Below are positions 49,484-61,147 of a stretch of DNA of 64,000 nt, piece by piece (the first letter of the stretch is position 1; each line of letters opens with the position of its first letter). Below the pieces are notes generated by a model. The model saw nothing but the letters and a program-made list of their open reading frames with translations. It had not been told where the DNA came from and made no database searches. This DNA is from Tanytarsus gracilentus. Its lineage: Eukaryota; Arthropoda; Insecta; Diptera; Chironomidae. The stretch covers positions 1,717,501 to 1,781,500 of the forward strand of contig JAXRKN010000041.1 of assembly GCA_038502055.1 (NCBI GenBank), in the 5' to 3' direction. A program made the translations under genes and the position numbers.

Positions 49484-52400
49484 ATGAATTTCCGATCAAC
49501 ATTGTTTCTAGCGGTATTTATGCCGGTCGTTTATAGTCAGGTGAGTTAACAAGGCAGAATGTCTACAAAACCCCTGTTGGTGGTTAAATTATGATCATGA
49601 GAGTTTAAAGTGGGATGTTCGTTGGCTTTGCGGGCTGTCTGAAGCTCGTTGCGGTTCTATCCGATAAATCGGATATTAAAATTTGGTTTAAGATGTGATA
49701 TATTTTGAAAAAGTTAAGGTATGAGTGAAATAATTCAAGGGGTGGATGCTCAAAAAGTTGAAAATAATTGAAACTTTTTTAATTTTTAAAAAACTTAACA
49801 AAAAAATATTCAAAATAATTTTAAGGTTCACAATCCTCGCAAATTAGCAAAAACCACATGCATAAGAATCTGACTTTGCAAGTATCGATAATGACAATAT
49901 AAAAAGCCAATTTGTGTCTGACAAAAAAGCCAATGTAGAGAAAGTTCGTATTTTATTCGATTATTGCCTCAAATTTTGTCTGTATGTGCATGCATAGTCG
50001 ATAGAGGAGAAAAAAGTTATTATTTTCATATTAATACATATGTTGCATATGCCGCAAAAAAACTAGCACTAGGATTATAGAGACATGCACACAGAAGTTC
50101 GATTGGCACAAAAATAACAACCAAGAGGCAAATTTGTTCAACATGGTCGGCAATTAAGTTCCAATTTGATCACGTCGAGTACGATGGAAAAGTTTTCTTT
50201 TGAAATTGATTTTTCTATAGAATTCCACTCTTAAAAAGTTGCACAAGGATTTCTTGTGAAAAATTATGAAGTCAATTTCATTTTGACAGTTTTTTTGTAG
50301 ATTTCTTCTCAATCAGAAAACAAATTTAAAAACCTTGAACTTGACTTCAAATGAATAGAAAAAATAAAAAAATTAAATTCTTTTGAAATATTTTAAGTTT
50401 ATAAATTTAGTTTCCATCCCTTGTTTTATTACTTTGAAGAAAAACATTTTCTATCAAAGTCACTTCAAGTAAACTGTTTGAATTATCGAGAGAAAAACTT
50501 TTTATTTCCTCGAACTTGAGATCAGTTTTCAATTAATTTGTTGCCAAGCTTCACTCTCATTCCTGATGTAACTTTGTCATTTTAGTCTTTTGCAGTAATA
50601 CTGTCCACAAAACTAGTCTTTGATTTTATTGCTTTTTACAGTTTTCTTTGTTTTCGATAAAAAATTAAAAAAGTTTTCAATTGAAGTTCGAGGAGGAAAA
50701 TGATTAAACTTTGACGTTTTGTTATTGCTCAACTTCAAAAAGAGTTTTTCATGTCAAGGAAGGAAGGAAAAGTTCATCTCTTCTAATTGGAGAGGATTTC
50801 ATTAAGAAAATTAAATTGGAAAGCTTTTCAATTGAACTTTTTTTGCTGATGACGATTGGAAACTTTATCACCACTCAATTACGTATCAAATTAATTGATT
50901 TAATTCAATTAAATAACTTTTAATAAAATCAAATTTAAATTCTTGACTATTAAAGTCAAAAAGTTTTCGGTTAAAAATTGTAGAAAACTTCAAAAATTTT
51001 CCCCACTAAATGACCATAAAAAACTGTCGTAATTTATCTGAAAACTCTCTGACAACATTGCCTCAGGCAACGACCCACAAACCCCTCAAAGTTTTTTCCT
51101 TCTCTATAAAAACTAATCAATTAATGGAACGACACAATGAACTTCAGCATGACATACGTACAAAAAAATTCACTTCAACTTTAGAACTCACTTCACTTAA
51201 CAAGTTCCGATAAAATTTTCATGCGTCATCTATTCCTCGTCAACGTGCTCTATAAATGCACTTTTTACAGTTCACCAAACCTTTTTTTATCGAAAAGGTA
51301 AGCGGACGAAAACAAGTTCAAGCTTTAAATTTGCTTTTATAATAAAGCGGAGATGATTGAAAAATAAGATTTTTTAAGAATTTTCCTTCAAATTTAATTT
51401 TTATTTCAAACAAATTTTAAACCTCTTCAATTGAACTTTTATCATAATTAAATTAACTGAGGCTTGTCTCTAAATTGTTAACAGATGAATTAAAATGTTC
51501 AAAGTTTGGAAATTTGTCGAAAATTTTTTTTTGGAAATCAATTTCGTAACATTAAAAAACATTTTGAGCGCAAGAAGAAAATTTGTTGACAACTTAACAA
51601 TATCATCGCCCACATTGAAAGGACAGCTTGTGTCAAAATTAAAAAGGCATTAGAAAAAAAAACTTTTGAAGGTTGAGAAAATGGACCGCAATTTAAATTT
51701 TTCTCAAGAAAGGTTTTTAATTTAAATAAATTCGTTTATAATTAAATTTTTCAACCCAAAACTTTTTACCAAAAAAAATTTATGACATGTTTATGTTCGA
51801 TCAATTATTTAGCAAAATACTGATTTTATCAATGCGTCATACATACAAAGGTATTTTTATTTCAAACAATTTAAAGTTAATTTTTTATTTTAAAATAAAT
51901 CAAATCGGTGATGGAAGATCGAAGTGTGCTTTTGAAGAGAGAAGTCGAAAAATTATTGGCTCCGTCAGTAATTTTGAATTAAATCACATTAAGCAGTGCC
52001 AGGGTAGTAAAAAGTAGTGAATTAGTTAGACCAAGACAGGTAGTGACATAAACGAATGGAGTTCGGCAAGTTGGAAGGGCTGTAAGTCTGTAATGGGAAT
52101 TTTAGAAATTGAGGATTTTTCGAGAAAATTTTTCATGGACTACTAATTAAATTAATTGAGGTAAATATTTTCAATAGTGACAGGAATTCCGGTTAGGCTC
52201 AGATGAGGAACGGAAGTGGAAAAATCAGAAAATTAAGTTTAATTGAAATATTTTCACTGTCATTAAAATGAGAGCATTTTTCCTTCTGGGAGATGAGCGG
52301 GATTGCTTGGAATGTCATTGGAAGTGTCCACTGTGTGATGGAGCTCTTTATTGGTCGTATACGACTCGTAGTATTGATCATATTAAATGATAAAGTTGAT

Positions 52401-55400
52401 TTGAACTTGTTTGAATTAAATTAGAAAAATAGAGGGATAAGAAATAAACAAAGGGGGAATTTAACAAAGTAAGTGAAAAGTGCTGAATTTAGAGGGGGAT
52501 GTTCAAGTTCAAATTAATAATGACGGTTAGGGAATTGTAATTCTATGTATATTTTGTTTGTAAGAATACCGATTGATAGGAATTAAGGGGTTTGCACACT
52601 TCGATCTTGAGGGAGGGTATGTGTTTGTGTATGTTTTAATCAATCCAACTGTGAACAATAGTAACAGTTGAGGAAGGTAGTAGTGGAATCACGGCTTTTC
52701 TCCAAGTGATTTGTAATAAATAAAATGTTGATTTGGTTGTGATTAGTTGGAAACTGTAATATCTGCTCAGTAAACAAGACTGTTCTTAACCGTAGTTTCA
52801 CTAGAAACTACAAACAAAAATCATTCGAAAACAAAAACTTACAAAAACAAAAAACAAAAACACTAACACACTAACATTGCCGTAAAGGTATTTTAAAATT
52901 CCCTATTAACCAACGCTGATGGTAGAGGGTGGTTGGCCCGACATCAGTTCTCACTAACGATTATCTAATTGAATTTATTCCGAGAAGGGGTTTGTTCGTA
53001 ACCTGTGGCTTGTATCGACTGTAGATACTTGCCTAAGTAGCCCGCTAGACCCTGCTTTTCCGAGGAATCGGGGGTCAATCATGTGTGGTTGCGTTGGACG
53101 TCTCTCCTACTTCGGTAGTGGCCACCTAATCGTCATCTAATCTAATCTAATCTAATCTTAAAATAAATCAAATCGGTGATGTTAAACAAGAAATTTAAAA
53201 AATTTTGCAACACATTTTTTAAACTCCAAATGATGAAGAAATAATCTTCTTCATTTTCTTTAAATTGTTTGAGTGTAAATGCACTCTCAAAACAAGATGG
53301 GTCTGCAAACGGCGTTGCCATTTCCAATAGCTCCGCTGTCTTAGATTAGTACCCCATAGTTCTGAAAAATGGACATTAGTGGCACTCCTGGCCGACCTTG
53401 ATGGTCATTCCTCAAAAATCGTCAATGTCAATCGATTCCTGATGCAATGACGAGTTCAACGACATACATGAAGCCATAGTTCTGAAAAAATGGACATTAG
53501 TGGCAATCCTGGCCGACCATGATGGACATTCTTCAAAAATCGTCAATGTCAATCGATTCCTGATGCAATGACGAGTTCAACGACATACATGAAGCCATAG
53601 TTCTGAAAAAATGGACATTAGTGGCACTCCAGGCCGGCCATGATGGACACTCCTCAAAAATCATCAATGCCAATCGATTCCTGGTCAAATTACGAGTTCA
53701 ACGATACCCATGAAGCCATATAAGAGAAAATTTGTATGAAAAAGGACATTTTTGCACTCAGGGACGGTCCTTGAAGGGTCATACCTCAAAACTAAATACT
53801 TCTTGCACAACTAGAACCAAAACCCGATCTTTAGCCACAAACCCGAATCAAATCCAACCAGCCGTTCTTGAGATATGGCGTTCACTAAGATCGTAAGAAA
53901 GTAAGAAAGTAAGATGACTTAAATGGCTCTAACTCCTCGTAGGAGCAACCGATTTCAAATCTGTTTTCGCCAGTTTGTAGGGTTTGGCTAGGCCTATCAT
54001 TTGAGTATATGTTTTGATATTGCACAATGTAATGTCTTGGCTCTAGGGGCCAAAAACTGGTTTTGGAGAAATCCAAAATTAATATATAGCGGAGCTATAA
54101 TTATCTCCTTTATATAATCGTCTTTCTTATTATTTTTATTGCTCGGTATTACAAGCAAAACATTTAAAACGAGAAAAAAATTCGTGTTATAATTTTAACC
54201 TTGATATTGTTGCGTCAAGAAATGGATTGAAGTAAAATCACTACACGTCACGCTCAGCTTGAATGTTTGTTAATGATTTTGAGAATTTATTTTCTAAGAC
54301 TTTGCTCATAATGTTAATTTAATTAATTTGGTTAAGATGCTTAACTAAGCTTAAAAATATAAAATTGTAAAAATTAATTTAAAAAAATTTAAATTGTTTA
54401 TAAAATTGTTATTAAACTTGTTACAATTATAATTTGTTGTTTAGTTTTAATTTTTTTGCTGATATTTTGTTTTTTGTTTACCAATTAGTTTGTTTCCGCA
54501 TCGAAGCCGCATGTCGATAATTAATTCAGATTAATTCAAATCTTAAGTAATAAAAACACGTCGAAGAATTGGCATTGATTAAAGCAAAAAATAATTAATT
54601 TTTTGCAAAAAAGTCTTAATTGATTGAATTTTGTTAAAAACATCTAGAATTAAAATTAAAAATTAATTTCAGTTTCTGTAAATAATTATATTAATGTTAA
54701 TTGCATAATTAATCAATATAACTCAAATATAAAATCATCAACCTCATTTTTACTTTAATTACGAGCTTGCGTTTCTAATTAAATCATAAATTTTTTATTT
54801 TAATTAAAATCTAAAATTTTACATCGAGTGAAATTTATGTCCACATTATCATAAAATTCTTCATTACTCCCATGTTGGTCATTGAACTTTACCAAATTAA
54901 GTGGTTTAAAGTGAGGTAATTTTATCTTTGAGATTATTAATGCTGGCATTGGCTCAATTTCATGTCTTTTATAATAAGAACGGTGTTGGAGTCATAAATA
55001 ATTCAATAATTACCGAGCGCTTAATTGGCTCCAAAAAAACTTTTGATACCATCGCTAATTACACGCAATTTATTTCATTTGTGTAATCTTGACTGTTGAC
55101 TAACATCTGAGCCTTTTGATTTTTCGGAAATCGTTCAAAAAAAGGGTTAAAAACTTGGGAATTATTGTTCAAACTAAGAATTAAAAATATAACAATTGAA
55201 ATTTTATCGCACTTTGAACTAAATCACTTCAAAAAACTAAATAGCAAAAAATATCATTCAAATGATTCATATCGTAAAGTCTCGAAGGTAGTTTTAGTAT
55301 AATTGCACGGCAATAAATTGATTTAATTGCTTGATAGTTGCTGTTTCTCGCATGTTCTGTACATTCATACATTTCTTTAGGTAGACTCCAAATCGAGTTA

Positions 55401-56086
55401 ATCATCAATTATTTATGCGCATTAAAGATTGCATTTAAATTATTAGCTAACGACAAACGTTAAAGATTTAATCAGATTTTCTTCTTGTTGCCATTATTAT
55501 TAAAATATTGAGATTTATCTTTTGAAGTAATTGCATTTTCTCTATGAAAGCAGAAAACACAAGAAAAAAGTATCATTTTAAAAGAGTAAGCACTTAATTT
55601 AGAGCGTGCCAACAACATTGTAAGTGTAGCTTAAGGCTTGCAAGATGAAATTGTTTTAAAAAAGGTTAAAAAAGTTTTTGTAAAAAAATTTAAATCTCGG
55701 TTGGTTTTTCTACTTAAATATTTTTAATGGAAATTTTAAGACTCGTTTATGACGTAAAAAGGTTTAAAATTAACTTTTCAATTAAAACTTTTAAAAGATA
55801 TTTTCCTGATATTTTTTGCGTACCCCACAAAGGGGTGTAACGCTTATATGCTCGTGATTCCGTCCGTCCGACCGTCCGTCCTTTTTTTTGCAAAAGAGAG
55901 ATTTCGGTCCCTGGAAAAAAAAAAAAATTTTATTTTTCGCCAGAGGAAATTTTTAGGGTTTATATGTGGAGGCAATAAATATTTTTAATAATACTTATGG
56001 TGTGCAGGGAAGGAAAAAAAAAAATTTAAAAAAAAAATTTTTTTTAAAATTTATGGTATGTAATGGAAAAAAATAAAAAAAAAAAA

Positions 56087-56132
<46 letters not shown>

Positions 56133-56171
56133 TAAAAAAAAAAAAAAAAAAAAAAAAAATAAAATAATTAA

Positions 56172-56251
<80 letters not shown>

Positions 56252-56259
56252 AAAAAAAA

Positions 56260-56343
<84 letters not shown>

Positions 56344-56349
56344 AAAAAA

Positions 56350-56424
<75 letters not shown>

Positions 56425-56451
56425 AAAAAAAAAAAAAAAAAAAAAAAAAAA

Positions 56452-56488
<37 letters not shown>

Positions 56489-59400
56489 AAAAAAAGGTTT
56501 TAAACATTTTTTAAAAATGATTTCCAAGCTTTTCAGATTTATTTCAAAAAGCTTAATTCAAAAGCTCTTTTCAATGAATTGTCGAACGCTGTAAATCAAT
56601 TTTTATTAAATATTAATGAATCTCTCGAGCACCCTCTTGCACTTAATAGAAATTTAAGAAATTAATTTTCATTACAAAGTCTCATGAATGCAGACACTGA
56701 AAATTGTTTCCGGCAGTTTGTGAAACAACTTTCACATGGAGGGAAAAATATATTGCAGTTAAATTAAATTAAATGGCTGCTTACACCACCAGCAGCATGC
56801 GTGATTTATGAACGGGGGAAAAAGTGTAAAAACACCATAGAGACGCAGAACTTTAATAATTCATCTAGATTTTAAATGAGATTAGCTGCAGCAAAAAGCC
56901 AAGTGCCATCAACAATTTATTCATCGCGAGCTCGCTTTCCAATTACTCGAGATTGAACAAATTGAATTGAATTAATTTCAGCTCTTTACTGCATCGCTCA
57001 AGTTTATTTATCCATTTTTTTTGTCTGCACATCAACAGTGCTGTAATCACATGCTTCATTCTGTTTTTGTTTGAGATCAGTACACAAAAGTAAGCATGAT
57101 GAGCGACAGCAGTTAATTAAAATATTTTTCCATCGCAACTTGATGTCCCGCGGCCATGACAATGGAAAATTCATTCGCGATGAATTTGTTGATTTTTACC
57201 TCAGCATTAATTAAATTGAAAACTATGAATTTTTGAATATTCTTGATTTAGTGCTTACAAGTTTTGAATGTTGAATAATAAAAATGATTCTGAAAATATA
57301 ATTTGAAATTTTTTATTATTTTAGTTTTTAACTTTTAAAGACGGCAAATTTGGAGTTAACTTTTTGGGTTATCATGCTGAAGCAGGTAAAAGACAAATTT
57401 TCTCCTCATTAATAATTAATTACCATGCATCTGTTGACTCTATTAAAATTGCAGGATTAGGTGGATTACTTACGGGCAATGCTGCTCATGGAGGTCTTTC
57501 AGCATCTGCTGGAACGCCATTTGGTATGTTAATTAACTTTAAAAATTTCAAGATCTAATTATAATTTTTTTCTTTTAGGTCAACGAGCAGCAGCTGGTCT
57601 TGGTGGAAGTGTCGATGAGCAAGGTAAGTAAAATTAAACTAAAAGTTTAAATTTGTCGCACTTCATTTTCACACAAAATTTTAATTAATTCAAATTGCAT
57701 ATTGCAAATGGGTTAAAAGCCAATAAATCCGCAACTGAATTTCGTTCGCTGAAATTATCTGAAAATGTACAATTATGTATCACAAATTATTCGACAATAT
57801 TCATTAAAAGTTATGGTGTGAAAATAATTAAGCACACATCGAATTTGCGTTTTGCAATTTTATCGGTGAAAAGGGTCGTTGAGAGAGCATAAATGAAACT
57901 TGCAGACGTGCACAATGAAAAACAATGGACGCAATTTGAATATGCATGAACTATAAATTATCAACTGTCTAAACATGCTGTTACTTATGAAGAACACAAT
58001 TTTGAATTTTTGATGCCTCGATCAGGGGATGAATTGAAATTTCTAAAAATTAAATTTTGTAAAATAATTTAAAAAAGTTAAAATTAAACAATTAATCTTT
58101 AAATTTAATTTTCAAAGATTTAAAAAATTCTCAAATTTTAAATCTCACTCCTTGATTCCAAACCCATAATTTTGCTCACACCCACGCTGTATGTGTAATG
58201 AGTATCACGAACAAACAAAACTGAACAAATTAATTAATTTTTTTTCGCACAACTAAAAAACCCATTTAATATCTGGATTTTATGTTTGCAGGAAGACCGA
58301 GAGGCGGAGGCTTTGCTGCGGCAACAGCTGGGTAAATAATTTCAATAAAAAATTTCATTTAATGATGATTCATCTCTTTAACGGCTTCTAACCGCAATTT
58401 TTCTCTCTCATGATAAAGTAATGGAGTTGGTGCAAGTGCGGCTCTTGGCGGCAATGTTGATGGTGAGTGATGGATGAAAAATAATTTTAACTGGCGCATT
58501 AATAATTTTTTAGTGTAACCCACGAAGTGGTGTAACACTTATATGCGCCTATTTCCGTCCGTCTGTCCGTCCGTCTGTTCCATCGAGATCTCGGCTCCTG
58601 AGATAGCTAGAGACTTCTAGTTTTCGCCAAATGGTAGGTCTATGAATTTAGATTCGGCCATTTTAGGAATTATGAGGGTCATGACCACAGGTCGTGCCAT
58701 GGACAGCCCTAAATGCCATTTTTCACACAAATTTCCTGTTATATGGCTTCATGTATGTCGTTGAACTCGTATTTGTATCAGGAATCGAAAGGCATTGATG
58801 ATATTTGAGGAATGTCTATCATGGCCATCCAAGAGTGCCACCAATGTCCATCACGGCCGGCCAGTAGTGCCCCTAATGTCCATTTTTTAAAAGTATGGCT
58901 TCATGTACCTCGTTGAACTCGGAATTTGACCAGGAATCGATTGGCATGGATCTGAAAATGGAACACTGTGGAAAATGGAACACAGTGGAAAATGGAACAC
59001 AGTGGAAAATGGAACATAGTGGAAAATGAAACATAGTGGAAAATTGAACATGGTGAAAATGAAACATAATGGAAAATGAAACACAGTGGAAAATGGAACA
59101 TAGTGGGAAATGGAACATAATGGAAAATGAAACACAGTGGAAAATGGAACACAGTGGAAAATGGAACATAGTGGAAAATGGAACACAGTGGAAAATGGAA
59201 CACAGTGGAAAATGGAACACAATAGAAAATGGAACATAGTGAAAAATGGAACATGGTGGAAAATGAAACACAGTGGGAAATGTAACATAATTGAGAAATA
59301 TTTTCCATAAGGCTTCCCTTTTGGCTTCTCCAAGGCTTCTTCATAGGACTTCGCCATGTTACATTTCCAATACTGATCTGTTACAAGTGGGTTACACGGC

Positions 59401-61147
59401 AACACCCACGTGTGGGTTTTGAAACATTTTTTCTCTTTTTTTTTGGCAGAAAATGGTGGAGGTGGAGGGTTGGGTAGTGAAGCTCATGGACTCGGATACT
59501 CGGCCAAAAAAGTTGAACTATCATCATTCCCGCAACAACCACGAATTCCACCAGGAGTATGTCATCATGTTGATTTTAATTAAATTAATTAGCATGCAAA
59601 TTGAATTAGTCGGAAAATGAAAATTATTTTCATGATGACAAAATTTTAATTTTTTTAAAATCGTTAAAAATTTAAATTAATTAATAACCACTTAATGATT
59701 GATGCAGAACTAATTTTTGCTCCTTTTTTCGGTGCAGTCAAAGAGTGTTGACATTCAACAACTACCCGCACTAGATCAACGTTCCTCTTTTGCTGATGCA
59801 TCAGGCACATCTGCAGTCCAACCACTGCCATATGCAGGACGTCGCCGTCGATATAAAACCAAGTACATTGAGCGTCGCAATGGTGGGCGAGATAAAGTAA
59901 GATACAAATATCGAGGACGTGATGTCGTTTACTCCTACTAACCAACACACCCACTCAATGGACCTTCACTTTCACTACTCATTAATTCACACATCTCAAT
60001 TAAATGTCCAAACTAATTCCCTTCCCATTGTTATTTTTCTCATGTCACATAAACAAAAAAGGATGATTACGAGGACGAAGAGCAAGACATTCCATTGGCA
60101 AGAGCGCCTGTCCGAAATCCCGATTATCGAAGCTTTTTTGACTTTGGCTATTTTTCTGATCTCGCTGCATCCTTCGCTAATGCTCCACATCCATCGTCAC
60201 AAACTGGAAATTCAATTACCGTTCGCAAGCAAAAAGGACAAAATACTGTTGAGTTGGAGAAATTTGTGATTCCTAATTTTACACAAAATGATGCAAGCCG
60301 AAAGGTCGACGATTTTTTTTAAATCTTATTTTGAGCGGATTTTATAATTAAATTTAATTTCTCGATTATATTTAAAACCTCATCAACATACATTAAAATT
60401 AGGGTTGGCTTTTTTTACAGGATATTAATTTGTGTCAACCCTGAAAATCACAAAAAAAAATATTTTTAACCGACTGGGATGACATGTGACTAACTAACTC
60501 ATACGGGTACTCAAAGCATTTACTAAAAAATTTATTAAGCATTAAAATTCAAAATTCTGTACAAAAAAATTGGCAAAAAAATAAAATTTGGAAATCATAA
60601 GAAAAAAATTAATTTAAATTTTTTCGTCATCTGAAAATTAAATGAAAAATAAGAAACAAAAATTGTCATTCAACAGGTTAAAACTGTGATAAAAGAAGAT
60701 TCGAGCGAAGAAAGCCATGATACAAAAAATAAGATCTCCTACAGAAGAAAATCAAGATCAACATCAAACGCAAGCAGTGCATCAAGCACGACATCGACAA
60801 CATCAAGCCAGTTTCAAGCTAATCCCAATTTCTTTAATGACATTTTTAATGTAATTGCTTTTAAAGAGTCAAGAGATGAACGAGGAAATGAGAGTCGAGG
60901 GAGAAAAACTTGAAATTGAGTTTTAAAAACTTAAAATAAGATTCGGAATTTAACTTCATTTTAAAAATAAATCTTCAAAAAAAAATAGTTTCAACCCCTT
61001 GAACGTTTCCAAATTAGCTCTATAACGACTTTCCGTTTCTTAAAATATCTTCATTCCTTTTATTTCTAACTATTCTTTCAGATTCCAATTTCGGTTTTGA
61101 GTGCAGTTAATCAGTTTCTCAACAACGGCTTTGAATCTCTCAATTAG
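49484..61147 (+). CDS. secreted Gly-rich mosaic protein of unknown function; stop codon lies in a hAT element
   Basis: Eleven exons join in frame to about 354 residues: 49484-49540, 57325-57385, 57455-57523, 57579-57623, 58292-58331, 58419-58462, 59450-59556, 59738-59896, 60062-60304, 60677-60850 and 61082-61147. Exon 1 is a signal peptide (MNFRSTLFLAVFMPVVYSQ). Exon 2 gives FLTFKDGKFGVNFLGYHAEA. Exons 3-7 are small Gly/Ala modules (GLGGLLTGNAAHGG, GLGGSVDEQ, GGGFAAATA, GASAALGGN, ENGGGGGLGSEAHGLGY), most joined within a Gly codon. Exon 8 has a basic RRRRYKTKYIERR cluster, exon 9 is acidic then aromatic (YRSFFDFGYFSDL), exon 10 is Ser/Thr-rich and ends NFFNDIFN, and exon 11 starts IPISVLSAVNQF. 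The first intron is 7.8 kb. Weak points are the acceptor of exon 6 (GATAAAG) and the donor of exon 9 (AAG|GTCGAC). Reading on from exon 8 or 9 would give other short C-termini. The layout suggests an extracellular structural or matrix protein, but the family is not recognised. Confidence 0.72.
49541..51891. other. first part of the large intron of the Gly-rich gene
   Basis: AT-rich intron sequence before the retroposon insertion. The ORFs here are short and random-looking. Nothing else was seen. Confidence 0.4.
51892..53181 (+). mobile_element. non-LTR-type retroposon insertion with 24 bp target duplication and (TCTAA)n tail
   Basis: The same 24 bases (starting TTAAAATAAATC, ending CGGTGATG) occur at 51892-51915 and 53158-53181. 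The 1242 bases between them end in a pentamer repeat, ATCTAATCTAATCTAATCT, the kind of simple-repeat tail left by several insect non-LTR clades. The 3' part has higher GC than its surroundings (for example GTAGCCCGCTAGACCCTGC). No reverse transcriptase reading frame remains, so it is a 5'-truncated copy or a short non-autonomous relative. It lies in the sense direction in intron 1 of the Gly-rich gene. Confidence 0.85.
53327..54098. mobile_element. 772 bp TIR element (MITE-like) with internal 120 bp tandem repeats
   Basis: ATAGCTCCGCT at 53327-53337 is exactly inverted at 54088-54098 (AGCGGAGCTAT). If TA is counted as the target duplication, the TIR is GCTCCGCT. The interior has three 120-121 bp tandem units, a GTAAGAAA run and a moderately GC-rich block. 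No coding sequence was found, so it is non-autonomous. It lies in intron 1 of the Gly-rich gene. Confidence 0.65.
53354..53716. repeat. three tandem ~120 bp units
   Basis: Units start CCATAGTTCTGAAAAA at 53354, 53474 and 53595, and each ends near CGACATACATGAAG. A fourth unit is cut off soon after CCATA. The unit also occurs inverted at about 58740-58950 in another element. Confidence 0.8.
54099..55817. other. further part of the large intron of the Gly-rich gene
   Basis: AT-rich with no ORF or repeat that I can support. Confidence 0.4.
55818..56497. repeat. repeat fragment with CCGTCC run followed by a ~480 bp A tract
   Basis: It starts GCGTACCCCACAAAGGGGTGTAACGCTT (shown by positions 55818-55845) and continues to CCGTCCGTCCGACCGTCC, matching in style the start of the element at 58513. 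From about 56008 to 56497 it is nearly pure A with scattered single T and few other bases. The long T-poor strand creates open poly-Phe frames on the minus strand, which are not genes. Confidence 0.7.
56498..57324. other. last part of intron 1 of the Gly-rich gene
   Basis: AT-rich; the acceptor TTATTTTAG at 57323-57324 closes the intron. No other feature was seen. Confidence 0.4.
57624..58291. other. intron 4 of the Gly-rich gene
   Basis: 668 bases, GTAAGT to TTTGCAG, AT-rich, nothing else supported. Confidence 0.45.
58513..59397. mobile_element. 885 bp TIR element in intron 6 of the Gly-rich gene
   Basis: GTGTAACCCAC at 58513-58523 is exactly inverted at 59387-59397. After the left end there is TTCCGTCCGTCTGTCCGTCC, then about two inverted copies of the 120 bp unit also found at 53354, then a 17 bp minisatellite. 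No transposase and no clear target duplication were seen. Confidence 0.65.
58953..59289. repeat. 17 bp minisatellite, about 19-20 copies
   Basis: The unit GTGGAAAATGGAACACA repeats with one or two changes per copy (CATA for CACA, AATG for ATGG). Because 17 is not a multiple of three and the unit lacks stops on the minus strand, all three minus frames stay open with the same 17-residue cycle (FHFPLCSIFHCVPFSTV). These are repeat artefacts, not genes. Confidence 0.85.

Noticed and set aside
56044..56527. Three long minus-strand poly-Phe ORFs
   Set aside because: They are read from the A tract on the other strand. Pure homopolymer coding is a low-complexity artefact.
58873..59405. Three overlapping minus-strand ORFs of 132-172 residues rich in FHFPLCSI
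   Set aside because: All are products of the 17 bp minisatellite, which has no stop in any minus frame.
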